Of a stretch of DNA of 64,000 nt, positions 19,044-29,061 are shown one piece after another. Position 1 is the stretch's first letter; every line of letters begins with the position of its first letter. The stretch covers positions 62,001 through 126,000 of the forward strand of contig NZ_SLXL01000003.1 of the NCBI RefSeq assembly GCF_004345735.1, read 5' to 3'. The translations under genes were made by a program, and so were the position numbers. This DNA is from Rhodovulum adriaticum (GTDB lineage Bacteria > Pseudomonadota > Alphaproteobacteria > Rhodobacterales > Rhodobacteraceae). The notes below the pieces were generated by a model. The model was not told where the DNA came from. It saw only the letters and a program-made list of their open reading frames with translations, and did no database searches.

Positions 19044-19075
19044 AAAAACCCCCGGTCGATGGTTCAGACCGGGGG
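19044..19075 (-). terminator. Terminator-like hairpin in the endolysin leader
   Basis: On the minus strand a perfect 9-bp stem CCCCCGGTC/GACCGGGGG (19067-19075 with 19049-19057) and a 9-base loop is followed by TTTTT (19044-19048). It lies downstream of ccmE (ends 19107) and ends one base before the endolysin start codon. It is a textbook intrinsic terminator for ccmE, and its 3' arm is the only ribosome-binding candidate of the endolysin, so any read-through transcript would have that site closed. Confidence 0.8.
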
Positions 19076-19106
19076 CACTTTCGCGTGGCATGGGTTAACG
19101 GTGCCG

Positions 19107-19571
19107 TTAGCTACCGCTCGGAACCTCGCCCTCTTCCATGTGGCGATAGACGCCCTGTTCCTTCAGCGCGTCGACCACTTCCTTGGGCATATAGCTTTCG
19201 TCGTGCTTGGCCAGGATCTCGCGCGCGACGAACACGCCGTCGACCAGTTGCCCGGTGCCGATCATGCCCTGATTCTCGGCAAACAGATCGGGCAGCACGC
19301 CCGTATAGGTGACCGGCACCGTCGCCCCGCCATCTGTCACGTTGAACCGGATCACCTCGCCCTGCCCGCGCTGCAGGCTGCCCGCCTCGACAAGCCCGCC
19401 GATGCGGAAGGTTTCGGTCGGCGGCGGCGGCGCCTCGACGATCTGGCTGGGCGCGCGGAAGAAGTTGATCCCATCCTTCATCGCATAGCCGATCAACGCC
19501 GTGGACCCCGCCAGCGCCACGATGGCCACCACGATGATCTGTATCCGCCTTTGCTTCTTCAGTCCGCGCAT
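19107..19571 (-). CDS. ccmE: Cytochrome c maturation haem chaperone CcmE
   Basis: Periplasmic haem chaperone anchored by an N-terminal membrane segment (IIVVAIVALAGSTALIGYAM). The OB-fold has the family blocks FRIGGLVEAGS and TGVLPDLFAENQG. The haem-binding histidine is H123 in AKHDESYMP. 154 residues. It follows argC by 13 bases and is likely in the same transcript; a strong hairpin ends the unit. It is separated from ccmF/ccmH by the enoyl-CoA hydratase and lysis genes and lies on the opposite strand. Confidence 0.95.
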   Translation of the reverse strand: MRGLKKQRRIQIIVVAIVALAGSTALIGYAMKDGINFFRAPSQIVEAPPPPTETFRIGGLVEAGSLQRGQGEVIRFNVTDGGATVPVTYTGVLPDLFAENQGMIGTGQLVDGVFVAREILAKHDESYMPKEVVDALKEQGVYRHMEEGEVPSGS

Positions 19572-19584
19572 CTTTCACTCTCCA

Positions 19585-20613
19585 TCAGGGGAAGCAGGGG
19601 GCCAACATCAGCCCCTCCTCCTCCGCGATCCCCAGCATCAGGTTGGCGTTCTGGATCGCCTGCCCCGAAGACCCTTTCGTCAGGTTGTCCAATGCCACGA
19701 TCACCATCGCGCGTCCCGGCCTGCGGTCGGCCACCACGCCCACATGCACGAAATTCGATCCGCGCATATGCCGGGTAGAGGGATGCTCGCCCATCGGCAA
19801 AACCTGAATGAAAGTCTCATCTTCATAGGCGTTTGCCAAGGTTTCATGCACCCGCCCCGGATCACCTTTCAGATAGGTGGTCACCAGGATACCCCGGTTG
19901 GCGGGAATCAGGTGGGGGGTGAACTGCACCTCGACCGGGCGCCCGGCGATGGCGGAAAATTCCTGGTCGAACTCGCCCAGGTGGCGGTGGGTGCCGCCGA
20001 CCGCGTAGGCGTGAAAGCCCTCGGACAGCTCGGCGTGCAGCAGGTTTTCCTTCAGCGCGCGGCCCGCGCCGGAAACCCCGGCCTTCAGGTCCATCACGAT
20101 GTCGTCCAGATCAATCACAGCCGCCGCGATCAGCGGGCGCAGTCCGTACTGACCGGCCGCCGCGTTGCAGCCCGTGCCCGCCACCAGCCGCGCATTGCGG
20201 ATGTCGTCGCGGTAGAATTCCGTCAGGCCGTAGACGGCCTCTTTCTGCAACTCCAGCGCGGCGTGGGGCTTGCCGTACCATTTTTCATAAGCGGCCGGAT
20301 CGCGCAGCCGGAAATCGGCGGACAGGTCCACCACCTTCAGATCGCGCGGCAATTCCTTGATGACCGCCTGAGACGTCGCATGGGGCAGCGCGCAAAAAGC
20401 CAGGTCAACACCGGCAAAGTCGATCTGGTCGATCTTGACCAGATCCGGCAGATCCAGGTGGCGCAAATGGGGGAACACGGCCGCCATCGGCAGGCCGGCC
20501 TTGCGTTCGCCCGACAGGGCGACGATCTCCATCCCCGGATGGGTCGCGATCAGGCGGACAAGTTCCGCCCCCGTATAGCCAGAGGCGCCCAGAATGGCGA
20601 TCTTGTGGGTCAT
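19585..20613 (-). CDS. argC: N-acetyl-gamma-glutamyl-phosphate reductase
   Basis: NADPH-dependent reductase of arginine biosynthesis. The Rossmann motif [14 protein letters not shown] is at about residues 8-21. The catalytic cysteine lies in [17 protein letters not shown] (more often written as GCYPTA in other clades), and the histidine in THRHLGEF. 342 residues, normal length. The ATG at 20613 has GGAAGGA upstream. It lies 53 bases after murI, with ccmE 13 bases downstream. Confidence 0.95.
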   Translation of the reverse strand: MTHKIAILGASGYTGAELVRLIATHPGMEIVALSGERKAGLPMAAVFPHLRHLDLPDLVKIDQIDFAGVDLAFCALPHATSQAVIKELPRDLKVVDLSADFRLRDPAAYEKWYGKPHAALELQKEAVYGLTEFYRDDIRNARLVAGTGCNAAAGQYGLRPLIAAAVIDLDDIVMDLKAGVSGAGRALKENLLHAELSEGFHAYAVGGTHRHLGEFDQEFSAIAGRPVEVQFTPHLIPANRGILVTTYLKGDPGRVHETLANAYEDETFIQVLPMGEHPSTRHMRGSNFVHVGVVADRRPGRAMVIVALDNLTKGSSGQAIQNANLMLGIAEEEGLMLAPCFP

Positions 20614-20666
20614 GGTCCTTCCCGCAGCGTTTTCAGCTATCTAGGCAGAAATCCGCGTCACCGCAA

Positions 20667-21479
20667 TCAGGCGGCGGTGAATTCGATGCGCCGGTGCAGG
20701 AATTGCGTGGCCTTGTCGGATACCGCCGCCGGGTCGCCGGTGGTCAGGAAAAGGCTTTGTTCGCCCGCGCCCAGCATTTCAGGATGGCGTTGCAGATAGT
20801 CGGCCAGGCTTTCGGCGACCAGGTTGGCCTGCGAATAGACCCGCACCTGCGGGCCGAGCGCCTGCTGGAACGCCTGTTCCATCAGCGGATAATGCGTGCA
20901 GCCCAGGATCGCGGCCTCGGGGTGGGGCATGCGCCGTTTCAACGCCTCGACATGGGAGCGCACCAGCGCCTCGGCCAGCATCTCGTCGCCCTCCTCGATG
21001 GCGTCGACCAGCCCGCCGCAGGGCTGGGCCTCGACATCCACGCCGATGGCGCGGAAGGCCAGTTCCCGCTGAAAGGCACGGCTGGCCACGGTCGCGGGGG
21101 TGGCAAACAACGCGACATGTTTCACGGCGACCTCACGCGGGGGGGAATTGTCGCCCCACTGCCGTTCGGTCAACGCCTCGATCAACGGCACGAAGACGCC
21201 CAGAACGCGCTTACCCTCGGGCACCCAGCTTTCCTGCATCCGCCGCAGTGCCGCGGCACTGGCGGTATTACAGGCCAGGATCACCAGATCGCAGCCCGCG
21301 TCGAACAGCCGGGTCACCGCGGCCGTGGTCAACTGATAGACATCCTCGGCATCGCGGGTGCCATAGGGCGCATGGGCGTTGTCCCCGAAATAGACAAAGG
21401 GAACCTCGGGCAGCCGTCGCGCCGCGGCGTCCAGAACCGTCAGACCGCCCAGACCGGAATCGAAAATACCAACCGCCAT
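20667..21479 (-). CDS. murI: Glutamate racemase
   Basis: Makes D-glutamate for peptidoglycan. Both catalytic cysteines are present: C70 in ILACNTASA and the second in LGCTHYPLM. The N-terminal [12 protein letters not shown] and [12 protein letters not shown] motifs are canonical. 270 residues from an ATG at 21479. First gene of a probable murI-argC-ccmE unit. Confidence 0.96.
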   Translation of the reverse strand: MAVGIFDSGLGGLTVLDAAARRLPEVPFVYFGDNAHAPYGTRDAEDVYQLTTAAVTRLFDAGCDLVILACNTASAAALRRMQESWVPEGKRVLGVFVPLIEALTERQWGDNSPPREVAVKHVALFATPATVASRAFQRELAFRAIGVDVEAQPCGGLVDAIEEGDEMLAEALVRSHVEALKRRMPHPEAAILGCTHYPLMEQAFQQALGPQVRVYSQANLVAESLADYLQRHPEMLGAGEQSLFLTTGDPAAVSDKATQFLHRRIEFTAA

Positions 21480-21614
21480 CGTCTCTTGCCCTGCGCCTGT
21501 GATCGGACACTGTCAGCCCCGCACGGCCGCCAGAGTCCATGTGACAAGTCATAAGTCGCATTGCCGCGGAAATCCATCGCCGCCATGTGCCTGCGTCCAT
21601 CGATCCGCGCGTTC

Positions 21615-24600
21615 TCAGGCCGCGGCCGCCCCCTCCTTGCGGCCGCCTGCGCGGATTTCGGCCAGCAGCTCTGCGCGCCGCGCGGCGGCCTCCTGCTCTG
21701 CGGCCTGCTTGACCGGGCCAAAGCCGCGGATCGAGTGGGGCAGTTCCGCCAAAGCGATTGCAGGCGCCAATGTTTCAGGGCCAAGGTGCCCCAGAAGCTC
21801 GCGCATATCGGCCTCGTACTGGCGGATCAGGGCGCGTTCGCGTTTCCGCTCCCCCTGCCAGCCGAACGGGTCCAGCGGCGTGCCGCGCAGCCGCCGCATC
21901 CCCGCCAGCACCCGGAAAAGCCGTTCCATACCAGCGCCAAAGCGGCGTTTGCTCGGGCGGCCCGACGCGTCCTTGCCGGGCAGGAAGGGCGGGGCCAGGT
22001 GCCAAGCAACCCGGAAATCGCCTTCGAAGGTTTCGCGCGCCTTTTCGACGGTTTGCAGATGCAGACGGGCGACCTCGTATTCGTCCTTGTAGGCCAAGAG
22101 CTTGTGATAGCCTTTTGCGATGGCCAGACGCAGATCAGGGTCCGCAGCGCGGTCCACAAGGCGGCGATAGCGGCGGGCAAGCCGCGCGGACTGATAGGCG
22201 CGCAGGTGATCGGCGCGTAGGGCGATCTGCTGGTCCGGGGTTTTCGGTTTTTCCAAGGTCTCGGACATGACCAGACGCGTGGCCTCTTCGGAATGCAACG
22301 CGGCCCACCGCCCGATCTCGAACGCGCGGCGGTTGCCCGCCACGCCCGCGCCGTTCAACTGAATCGCGCGGTCGATGGCGTCGAAGCGCACCGGGATCAG
22401 CCCGTTCTGCCACGCCGTCCCTGTAACGATCATGTTGGCAAAGATCGTGTCGCCCATCAAACGACGGGCCAGTTCGGTGGCATCCAGAAACTGCACCCGC
22501 TGTTTCAATCGCGCCTCAAGAGAGACCTGCAACCTATCGGATGGAATGCGAAATTCGGGATCGCGGGTAAAGGCGCCGGTGACGATGTCGTGGTTGTTTA
22601 CCACCGCGCCGGTGCGCCCCGTGGTCATCAGGCCGATGGTCTTTGCCCCCGCCGTCACCACCAGATCGCCGCCGATCACGGCGTCGGCCTCGCCCGTCGC
22701 CACACCGATCGCGGAAATGTCCTCGGGCCGGTTGGCGATGCGGCAGTGGATATGCACCGCGCCGCCCTTCTGGGCGAGGCCGGCCATTTCCATCATCCCC
22801 GCGCCCTTGCCGTCGATATGGGCGGCCATGGCCAGGATCGCCCCGATGGTCACCGCGCCCGTCCCACCGACCCCGGTGATGACCAGATTATGGGTGCCAT
22901 CGATTGCCGGCAGCGTGGGGTCCGGCAACGCGCCGATCTCGACCTCGGCGCTGGCCTGCTTGCGCAACTTGGCGCCGCTCAAGGTGACGAAAGAGGGGCA
23001 AAACCCTTGCAGGCAAGAGAAATCCTTGTTGCATGCCGACTGATCGATGGCGCGCTTGCGGCCCAGATCGGTTTCCACCGGCACGATGGCCACGCAGTTG
23101 GATTGCACCCCGCAATCGCCGCAGCCCTCGCAGACATCGGTGTTGATGAACACCCGCGTATCGGGATCGGGGAAACTGCCACGCTTGCGGCGACGGCGCT
23201 TTTCGGCGGCACAGGTCTGAATGTAAACGATGGCCGTGACGCCGCTGATTTCACGCAGTTTTTCCTGAACCTGCATCAACTCTACCCGCGGGTGGCAGAC
23301 AACACCAGGCGGAAAGCTGCCTGTATCCAGATCCTCTTTCTCATCATAGACCACCTCGACGCGTTTCACGCCCGCAGCCACCAGTTCGGCGACGATCTGT
23401 TGCGGGGACAGGCCGCCATCGTTGCCCTGCCCGCCGGTCATCGCCACCGCGTCGTTGTAAAGGATCTTGAAGGTGATGTTGGTGTCGGCGGCCACTGCCG
23501 CATGGATCGCCATGCGCCCCGAGTGGTTGTAGGTGCCGTCGCCCATGTTCTGGAAAACGTGGTCGCGGGTGGAAAACGGGGCCTCGCCCACCCAGTTCGC
23601 GCCCTCGGCCCCCATATGGGTATAGCCGCTGGTTTCGCGATCCATCCACATCGCCATGATGTGACACCCGATCCCGGCATAGGCGCGGCTGCCCTCGGGC
23701 AATTTCGTCGAACTGTTATGCGGACACCCCGCACAGAAATAGGGCAGCCGGGCGGCCAGGTCCTCGGCATTGTCGGCGCGGCGGGATTCTTCGACCCGGG
23801 CAAGGGCCGCGCGCAGGGCGTCCGTGCCGCGGCCCTCTTCGATCAGGATCGCGCCCAGTTTCTCGGCGATCATCACCGGGTCCAGCGCGTAACGCGACGG
23901 GAACAGTTCGGCGCCCCGATCGTTCTGCGCCCCATAGATGCGCCGCCCCCGCCGGTCATGGAAGATGGCCTCTTTCGCCTGCACCTCGATCAGCTTGCGC
24001 TTTTCCTCGACCACCACGATCAGGTCCAGCCCCTCGGCAAACGCGGCAAAGCCGGCCATGTCCAGCGGCCAGGTCTGGCCCACCTTGTAGGTGGTGATGC
24101 CCAACCGCTCGGCCTCGGCCGCATCGATGCCCAGCAGGCCCAGGGCATGCACCAGGTCCAGCCAGTTCTTGCCCGCGGCGACCAGCCCGATCTTTGCGCC
24201 CGGTTTGCCCCAGACCCGACGATCGATGCGGTTGGCATGGGCAAAGGCCTCGGCGGCGAAGCGCTTGTAATCCAGCATCCGCGCCTCTTGCGCGACCCAA
24301 TGATCGCCCAGCCGGATGCTCAGCCCGCCCTCGGGCATATCGAAGTCCGGCGTGACGAAGGACATCCGGTCCGGGCGGCCATCGACAACCGAGGTCACCT
24401 CGACCGTGTCCTTCATAAGCTTCAGGCCGGCCCAGACCCCGGCGAAACGCGACAGCGCGAATCCATAAAGCCCGTAATCCAGAATTTCCTGCACGCCCGC
24501 GGGGGACAGCACCGGCATATAGGCATCCACCATCGCCCAGTCCGACTGGTGACAGGTGGTCGAGGATTCGCCGGTATGGTCATCCCCCATCGCCATGATG

Positions 24601-25019
24601 ATCCCGCCATTGCGCGATGTGCCCGCCATGTTGGCATGCCGCATCACATCGCCCGAACGGTCCACCCCCGGCCCCTTGCCGTACCACAGGCCGAATACGC
24701 CGTCGTATTTGCCCTCGCCGCGCAATTCGGCCTGCTGGGTGCCCCACAGCGCGGTGGCGGCCAGATCCTCGTTCAAACCGGGTTGGAAACGGATTTCGGC
24801 GGCCTGCAGTTCGGCCTGGGCGCGGGCCATCTGCACATCGACCGCCCCCAGCGGCGAGCCGCGATAGCCCGTCACATAGCCGCCCGTGTTCAGCCCCGCC
24901 GCCCGGTCACGGGCCTTTTGCATCAGCATCAACCGGACAAGCGCCTGTGTGCCGTTCAGCAAAACGGGCGACTTGGCCAGATCGAAGCGGTCTTGCAGTT
25001 GAATGTCCTGCCGGGTCAT
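21615..25019 (-). CDS. Indolepyruvate ferredoxin oxidoreductase, fused alpha and beta subunits
   Basis: Oxidatively decarboxylates aryl-pyruvates from aromatic amino acid breakdown to acyl-CoA, with ferredoxin as acceptor. The 1134-residue single chain has a pyruvate-binding N-terminal region (GYVTGYRGSPLGAVD), a thiamine diphosphate-binding region (GDGTYNHSGRMAI), a 4Fe-4S region (CEGCGDCGVQSNC and CNKDFSCLQGFCPS), and the gamma/beta-type domain (VGGTGAVTIGAILAMAA). The fusion is common in aerobic proteobacteria. It is divergent from the LysR gene, with a perfect inverted repeat 39 bases upstream of its ATG, so regulation by that LysR protein is likely. Confidence 0.93.
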   Translation of the reverse strand: MTRQDIQLQDRFDLAKSPVLLNGTQALVRLMLMQKARDRAAGLNTGGYVTGYRGSPLGAVDVQMARAQAELQAAEIRFQPGLNEDLAATALWGTQQAELRGEGKYDGVFGLWYGKGPGVDRSGDVMRHANMAGTSRNGGIIMAMGDDHTGESSTTCHQSDWAMVDAYMPVLSPAGVQEILDYGLYGFALSRFAGVWAGLKLMKDTVEVTSVVDGRPDRMSFVTPDFDMPEGGLSIRLGDHWVAQEARMLDYKRFAAEAFAHANRIDRRVWGKPGAKIGLVAAGKNWLDLVHALGLLGIDAAEAERLGITTYKVGQTWPLDMAGFAAFAEGLDLIVVVEEKRKLIEVQAKEAIFHDRRGRRIYGAQNDRGAELFPSRYALDPVMIAEKLGAILIEEGRGTDALRAALARVEESRRADNAEDLAARLPYFCAGCPHNSSTKLPEGSRAYAGIGCHIMAMWMDRETSGYTHMGAEGANWVGEAPFSTRDHVFQNMGDGTYNHSGRMAIHAAVAADTNITFKILYNDAVAMTGGQGNDGGLSPQQIVAELVAAGVKRVEVVYDEKEDLDTGSFPPGVVCHPRVELMQVQEKLREISGVTAIVYIQTCAAEKRRRRKRGSFPDPDTRVFINTDVCEGCGDCGVQSNCVAIVPVETDLGRKRAIDQSACNKDFSCLQGFCPSFVTLSGAKLRKQASAEVEIGALPDPTLPAIDGTHNLVITGVGGTGAVTIGAILAMAAHIDGKGAGMMEMAGLAQKGGAVHIHCRIANRPEDISAIGVATGEADAVIGGDLVVTAGAKTIGLMTTGRTGAVVNNHDIVTGAFTRDPEFRIPSDRLQVSLEARLKQRVQFLDATELARRLMGDTIFANMIVTGTAWQNGLIPVRFDAIDRAIQLNGAGVAGNRRAFEIGRWAALHSEEATRLVMSETLEKPKTPDQQIALRADHLRAYQSARLARRYRRLVDRAADPDLRLAIAKGYHKLLAYKDEYEVARLHLQTVEKARETFEGDFRVAWHLAPPFLPGKDASGRPSKRRFGAGMERLFRVLAGMRRLRGTPLDPFGWQGERKRERALIRQYEADMRELLGHLGPETLAPAIALAELPHSIRGFGPVKQAAEQEAAARRAELLAEIRAGGRKEGAAAA

Positions 25020-25057
25020 GGGGATCTCCGTCGTGCTGGGCCGTGTCGCCTTGACAT

Positions 25058-25078
25058 TAGGTCAAAAACAATGACCTA
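25058..25078. promoter_or_regulatory. Inverted repeat, probable LysR operator
   Basis: Perfect palindrome TAGGTCA-N7-TGACCTA in the 147-base divergent region between the indolepyruvate oxidoreductase and the LysR gene. Its inner part (TCA-N7-TGA) contains the T-N11-A core expected of LysR-type binding sites. It lies 39 bases before the oxidoreductase start and 88 bases before the LysR start. Confidence 0.7.
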
Positions 25079-25166
25079 CAAAATGAAATCTCCGGCAAGA
25101 CTGCAATTGCAATGGCCAGAGCGCGCCCGCTAGGACTGATAGACGGGAAAAATCGGGACATTCGCC

Positions 25167-26072
25167 ATGGACTGGGACAAGCTGAGGATCTTTCACGCGG
25201 TCGCCGACGCCGGAAGTCTGACCCATGCGGGCGATACGCTGCACCTGTCGCAATCGGCTGTATCGCGCCAGATCCGCGCGCTGGAGGAAAGCCTGGACAC
25301 CACGCTTTTCCACCGTCACGCCCGCGGCCTGATCCTGACCGAACAGGGCGAACTGCTGTTCGACGCGACCACCGCGATGAACAAGCGGCTGGATACCGCC
25401 GTGGCCCGCATCCGCGACAGCGTCGAAGAGGTGTTCGGTGAATTGCGGGTGACGACCACCACCGGGTTCGGCTCGCTCTGGTTGGCCAAGCGGCTGCCCA
25501 AGCTTTATGAACGCTTTCCCGACCTGCGCATCGACCTAATGCTGGAAGAGCAGGTGCTGGACCTGCCCATGCGCGAGGCCGATGTCGCCATCCGCATGAA
25601 GGAACCCAGCCAGGCCGACCTGATCCGCCTGCGCCTGATGAGCGTGCGGATGCGGCTATACGCCGTGCAGTCCTACCTGGATCAGAACGGCACCCCCACC
25701 AGCCTGGAGGATCTGGGAACCCATCGCCTGATCTGCCAGAACACCGGCGCGACCCAGGTTACGGCCGGTGCCCAGCTGGTGCGGGAACTGATGACGCACC
25801 CGATCCGCTCTACCCTGACGGTGAACAACTATTTCGGCGTGCTGCAGGCCGTGCTGAACGGTTTGGGGATCGGGGTGCTGCCCGACTACGTGACCGAGGA
25901 TCACCCGCAACTGGTGCGGGTTCTGGAAGACGTCGAATCAACCGAGGTTCCGGTCTATCTGGCCTATCCCGAGGAATTGCGCGCATCGCGTCGGATCGCG
26001 GTGTTCCGGGATTTCGTCACCAGCCAGATCAGCGAACAGCGCCTCAGGCAAAAGGACATGCCCGACATGTGA
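25167..26072 (+). CDS. LysR-family transcriptional regulator
   Basis: DNA-binding regulator of 301 residues. The winged helix-turn-helix occupies about residues 1-62 (AGSLTHAGDTLHLSQSAVSR and LTEQGELLF), and the rest is a substrate-binding domain (GELRVTTTTGFGSLWLAKRL onwards). It is divergent from the indolepyruvate oxidoreductase, the usual layout for a LysR protein and its target. The ligand is unknown; an aryl-pyruvate or related acid would fit the target. The gene is followed by a candidate small RNA, not by a related gene. Confidence 0.9.
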   Translation: MDWDKLRIFHAVADAGSLTHAGDTLHLSQSAVSRQIRALEESLDTTLFHRHARGLILTEQGELLFDATTAMNKRLDTAVARIRDSVEEVFGELRVTTTTGFGSLWLAKRLPKLYERFPDLRIDLMLEEQVLDLPMREADVAIRMKEPSQADLIRLRLMSVRMRLYAVQSYLDQNGTPTSLEDLGTHRLICQNTGATQVTAGAQLVRELMTHPIRSTLTVNNYFGVLQAVLNGLGIGVLPDYVTEDHPQLVRVLEDVESTEVPVYLAYPEELRASRRIAVFRDFVTSQISEQRLRQKDMPDM

Positions 26073-26157
26073 GATATGTGTCACAGGCATGACGGACATA
26101 CGCCAGCGCCACAAATTTTGGTATTGAACTGCCCGGTTCGTGGGCATACTTGGCTTC

Positions 26158-26232
26158 ACGAAGGCGGAGGCAGCGCTTTCGTCTTTACCTCCCTGTTGGA
26201 CTTGGGCCGGGCTTCACGCTCGGCCTTTTTTT
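26158..26232 (+). ncRNA. Candidate trans-acting small RNA with own terminator
   Basis: About 75 bases with two hairpins and no credible reading frame. Stem 1 is 9 bp with one G-U (ACGAAGGCG/CGCTTTCGT, loop GAGGCAG, 26158-26182). A single-stranded stretch containing TACCTCCCTG follows (26187-26196), then stem 2 is an intrinsic terminator (26205-26232). A promoter-like pair lies upstream: TTGAAC at 26124-26129 and ATACTT at 26146-26151, 16 bases apart. The exposed CCTCCC could pair with Shine-Dalgarno sequences. The plan resembles CU-rich-loop sRNAs known in Rhodobacter, but I cannot assign a family. Read-through from the LysR gene as a 3'UTR-derived RNA is an alternative. Confidence 0.55.
26205..26232 (+). 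terminator. Intrinsic terminator upstream of purL
   Basis: Stem GGCCGGGC/GCTCGGCC (8 bp, one G-T pair), loop TTCAC, followed by seven T residues. It is the strongest classical terminator in the window and lies 133 bases after the LysR stop codon, too far to be only that gene's simple end, which supports an independent transcript. Confidence 0.85.
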
Positions 26233-26344
26233 GTTTCCTGGCGGCGCGCGGACCGGGTCCAAACCCGCCTTGGGCGCCCCTGCCCCCTTCCCCCGCGCCC
26301 GCGCCTGTCGTAGACGCTAGGCAATCCGACCTGAGGGGGACGTC

Positions 26345-28504
26345 ATGGAAGAGCCGCAGATCACCGAAGAGCTGATAGAAGCCCACGGGCTGAAGCCCGA
26401 GGAATATGCCGAGATCCTGCGGCTTCTGAATCGCGCGCCAAGTTTCACCGAACTGGGTATCTTTTCGGCGATGTGGAACGAGCATTGTTCCTACAAGTCG
26501 TCCAAGAAATGGCTGCGCACCCTGCCCACCGACGGGCCGCAGGTGATCTGCGGGCCCGGGGAAAACGCGGGCATCGTCGATATCGGCGACGGGCAGGCGG
26601 TTGTGTTCAAGATGGAGAGCCACAACCACCCCAGCTATATCGAACCCTACCAGGGCGCCGCGACCGGCGTGGGCGGCATCCTGCGCGATGTCTTTACCAT
26701 GGGGGCGCGCCCTATCGCGGCGATGAACGCGCTCAGCTTCGGCGAGGTGGACCATCCCAAGACCCGGCAACTTGTGCACGGCGTGGTCGAGGGCGTGGGC
26801 GGCTATGGGAACTGCTTTGGCGTGCCCACCGTGGGCGGCGAGGTTCGCTTTCACCCCGCCTATAACGGCAACTGCCTGGTCAACGCCTTTGCCGCCGGTT
26901 TGGCCGATGCGGACAAGATCTTTTACTCGGCCGCCAGCGGCGTCGGCATGCCCGTGGTCTATCTGGGGGCCAAGACCGGGCGCGACGGCGTCGGCGGCGC
27001 GACCATGGCCAGCGCTGAATTCGACGAGGGGATCGAGGAAAAGCGCCCCACCGTGCAGGTCGGCGATCCCTTTACCGAAAAGCGGTTGATGGAGGCCTGC
27101 CTGGAACTGATGGCCTCGGGCGCGGTGATTTCCATTCAGGACATGGGCGCGGCGGGGCTGACCTGTTCGGCGGTGGAAATGGGCGACAAGGGCGGCCTGG
27201 GCATTCGGCTGGACCTGGATCAGGTACCGCAGCGCGAAACCAACATGACCGCCTACGAAATGATGCTGTCGGAATCCCAGGAACGGATGCTGATGGTCCT
27301 GCGCCCGGAAAAAGAGGCCGAGGCGCGCGCGATCTTCGACAAGTGGGATCTGGATTTCGCCATCGTGGGTGAGACCCTGCCAGAGGACCGCTTTGTCATT
27401 ATGCACCAGGGCAAATGCTGGGCCGATCTGCCGCTGTCGAAACTGTCGTCCTCGGCCCCCGAATACGACCGCCCCTGGCAGGAAACGCCCCCCGCCCCCG
27501 AGATGGACGAGGTGCCGGGCATCGATCCCGTAGACGGCCTGAAGGCGCTGATTTCCAGCCCCAACTACGCCTCGAAACACTGGGTCTATGAACAATACGA
27601 CACCCAGGTGATGGGCGACACGGTGCGCCGCCCCGGCCTGGGCGCGGGCGTGATCCGGGTCCACGGCACCGACAAGGCGCTGGCCTTCACCTCGGACGTG
27701 ACCCCACGCTATGTGCGCGCCAACCCGGTCGAGGGCGGCAAGCAGGCGGTGGCCGAGGCGTATCGCAACCTATGTGCGGTCGGCGCGAAACCGCTGGCCA
27801 CCACCGACAACATGAATTTCGGCAACCCCGAGAAACCGGAAATCATGGGCCAGTTCGTGGGCGCGATTCAGGGCATCGGCGCGGCCTGTACGGCGCTGGA
27901 CATGCCCATCGTGTCGGGCAACGTGTCGCTTTACAATGAAACCGACGGCGCCCCGATCCTGCCCACGCCCACCATCGGCGCGGTAGGCCTGATCGCGCAT
28001 ATCGACGAAACGATCGCCGGTCTGGCCGCAGCTGGGCATGTCGCGCTGCTGCTGGGGGAAACGACGGGCCATCTGGGCCAGTCCGCCCTGCTTTACGAGG
28101 TGTTCAACCGCGAGGATGGCGATGCCCCCCATGTGGATCTGGACGCCGAGCGCCGCCATGGCGAGTTCATCCGCGCCAACCGCACCTGGATCGCCGCCGT
28201 AACCGACCTGGCCGATGGCGGCCTGGCGCTGGCCGCCTTCGAGATGGCCGAGGCCGCCGGGATCGGCGTGACGCTGGACGCGGGCGACACCCCCACCCTG
28301 TTCGGAGAGGATCAGGGCCGGTACCTGATCGCGGCCTCCTTCGACGCGGCCGAGGCGCTGATGGTCGAGGCGGGCAAGGCAGGCGTGCCGCTGGCGACCG
28401 TGGGCCGGTTCGGCGGTGATGCGGTCAGCTTCGGCGGAAATGCGGCCCCGCTGGCCGAATTGTCGGCGATCTACAGGGCCGCCTTCGCCGACACGCTTGG
28501 CTGA
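26345..28504 (+). CDS. purL: Phosphoribosylformylglycinamidine synthase subunit PurL (small type)
   Basis: ATP-dependent FGAM synthase of purine synthesis, working with PurS and PurQ (not in the window). 719 residues, the length of the small PurL form. Motifs include [14 protein letters not shown] near the N-terminus, [42 protein letters not shown], and the second-half [15 protein letters not shown]. The ATG has GAGGGGG upstream. A GNAT acetyltransferase gene begins 12 bases downstream. Confidence 0.97.
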   Translation: MEEPQITEELIEAHGLKPEEYAEILRLLNRAPSFTELGIFSAMWNEHCSYKSSKKWLRTLPTDGPQVICGPGENAGIVDIGDGQAVVFKMESHNHPSYIEPYQGAATGVGGILRDVFTMGARPIAAMNALSFGEVDHPKTRQLVHGVVEGVGGYGNCFGVPTVGGEVRFHPAYNGNCLVNAFAAGLADADKIFYSAASGVGMPVVYLGAKTGRDGVGGATMASAEFDEGIEEKRPTVQVGDPFTEKRLMEACLELMASGAVISIQDMGAAGLTCSAVEMGDKGGLGIRLDLDQVPQRETNMTAYEMMLSESQERMLMVLRPEKEAEARAIFDKWDLDFAIVGETLPEDRFVIMHQGKCWADLPLSKLSSSAPEYDRPWQETPPAPEMDEVPGIDPVDGLKALISSPNYASKHWVYEQYDTQVMGDTVRRPGLGAGVIRVHGTDKALAFTSDVTPRYVRANPVEGGKQAVAEAYRNLCAVGAKPLATTDNMNFGNPEKPEIMGQFVGAIQGIGAACTALDMPIVSGNVSLYNETDGAPILPTPTIGAVGLIAHIDETIAGLAAAGHVALLLGETTGHLGQSALLYEVFNREDGDAPHVDLDAERRHGEFIRANRTWIAAVTDLADGGLALAAFEMAEAAGIGVTLDAGDTPTLFGEDQGRYLIAASFDAAEALMVEAGKAGVPLATVGRFGGDAVSFGGNAAPLAELSAIYRAAFADTLG

Positions 28505-28516
28505 GGTGTGGGACCG

Positions 28517-28999
28517 ATGACCGATACGATCCGCCCCGCGCGGCCCGACGATTTCACCTTTATCCACGCCATCGCGGCGCGGACGGAAAACGCGCGCTTC
28601 ATCATTGACGAGGATGACGCGGCGCTGGCCGCTCATGTGGCTGCCCCCGACCGCGATCTGGTCATCTGGGAAGATGGCGGCACACCGCAAGGCTTTGCCC
28701 TGTTTGCAGAGATCGGAAATCCCGCAGCCCGTGTGGAACTGCGCCGCCTGGCGCTGGCCACGCCCGATGCGGGTCTGGGCGCGCCGTTCCTTCGGGCGCT
28801 GATCGCCCACGGCTTTGACGGGCTGGGGGCCGAACGGATCTGGCTGGACGTGGCTGGCGACAACCTGCGGGCGCAGAAAACCTATGCGCGGGCGGGCTTC
28901 GTCCACGAGGGGACATTGCGCCGCCATTGGTGCAGGCCCGCAGGCGATGTCGCCGATCTCGCGATTTACGGCCTGCTGCGCGAAGAGTGGCAGCCCTGA
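28517..28999 (+). CDS. GNAT-family N-acetyltransferase (RimJ/RimL-like)
   Basis: Acetyl-CoA dependent transferase of 160 residues. The N-terminus IRPARPDDFTFI and the C-terminal pattern GLGAERIWLDVAGDNLRAQKTYARAGFVHEG are typical of GNATs acting on amines or protein N-termini. The acetyl-CoA loop is degenerate (ATPDAGLGAPFLRALI). The ATG at 28517 was preferred to a GTG 9 bases earlier. It is close behind purL and probably co-transcribed. Substrate unknown. Confidence 0.8.
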   Translation: MTDTIRPARPDDFTFIHAIAARTENARFIIDEDDAALAAHVAAPDRDLVIWEDGGTPQGFALFAEIGNPAARVELRRLALATPDAGLGAPFLRALIAHGFDGLGAERIWLDVAGDNLRAQKTYARAGFVHEGTLRRHWCRPAGDVADLAIYGLLREEWQP

Positions 29000-29061
29000 C
29001 CGCTTGCCCCGGCCCCGACGCTCCCTTACATCTTGGGCGACAACAGGAAGGACGCACGCAG

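Noticed and set aside
22293-25133. 946-codon plus-strand frame opposite the indolepyruvate oxidoreductase
   Set aside because: Antisense shadow; the minus frame has thiamine and iron-sulfur motifs.
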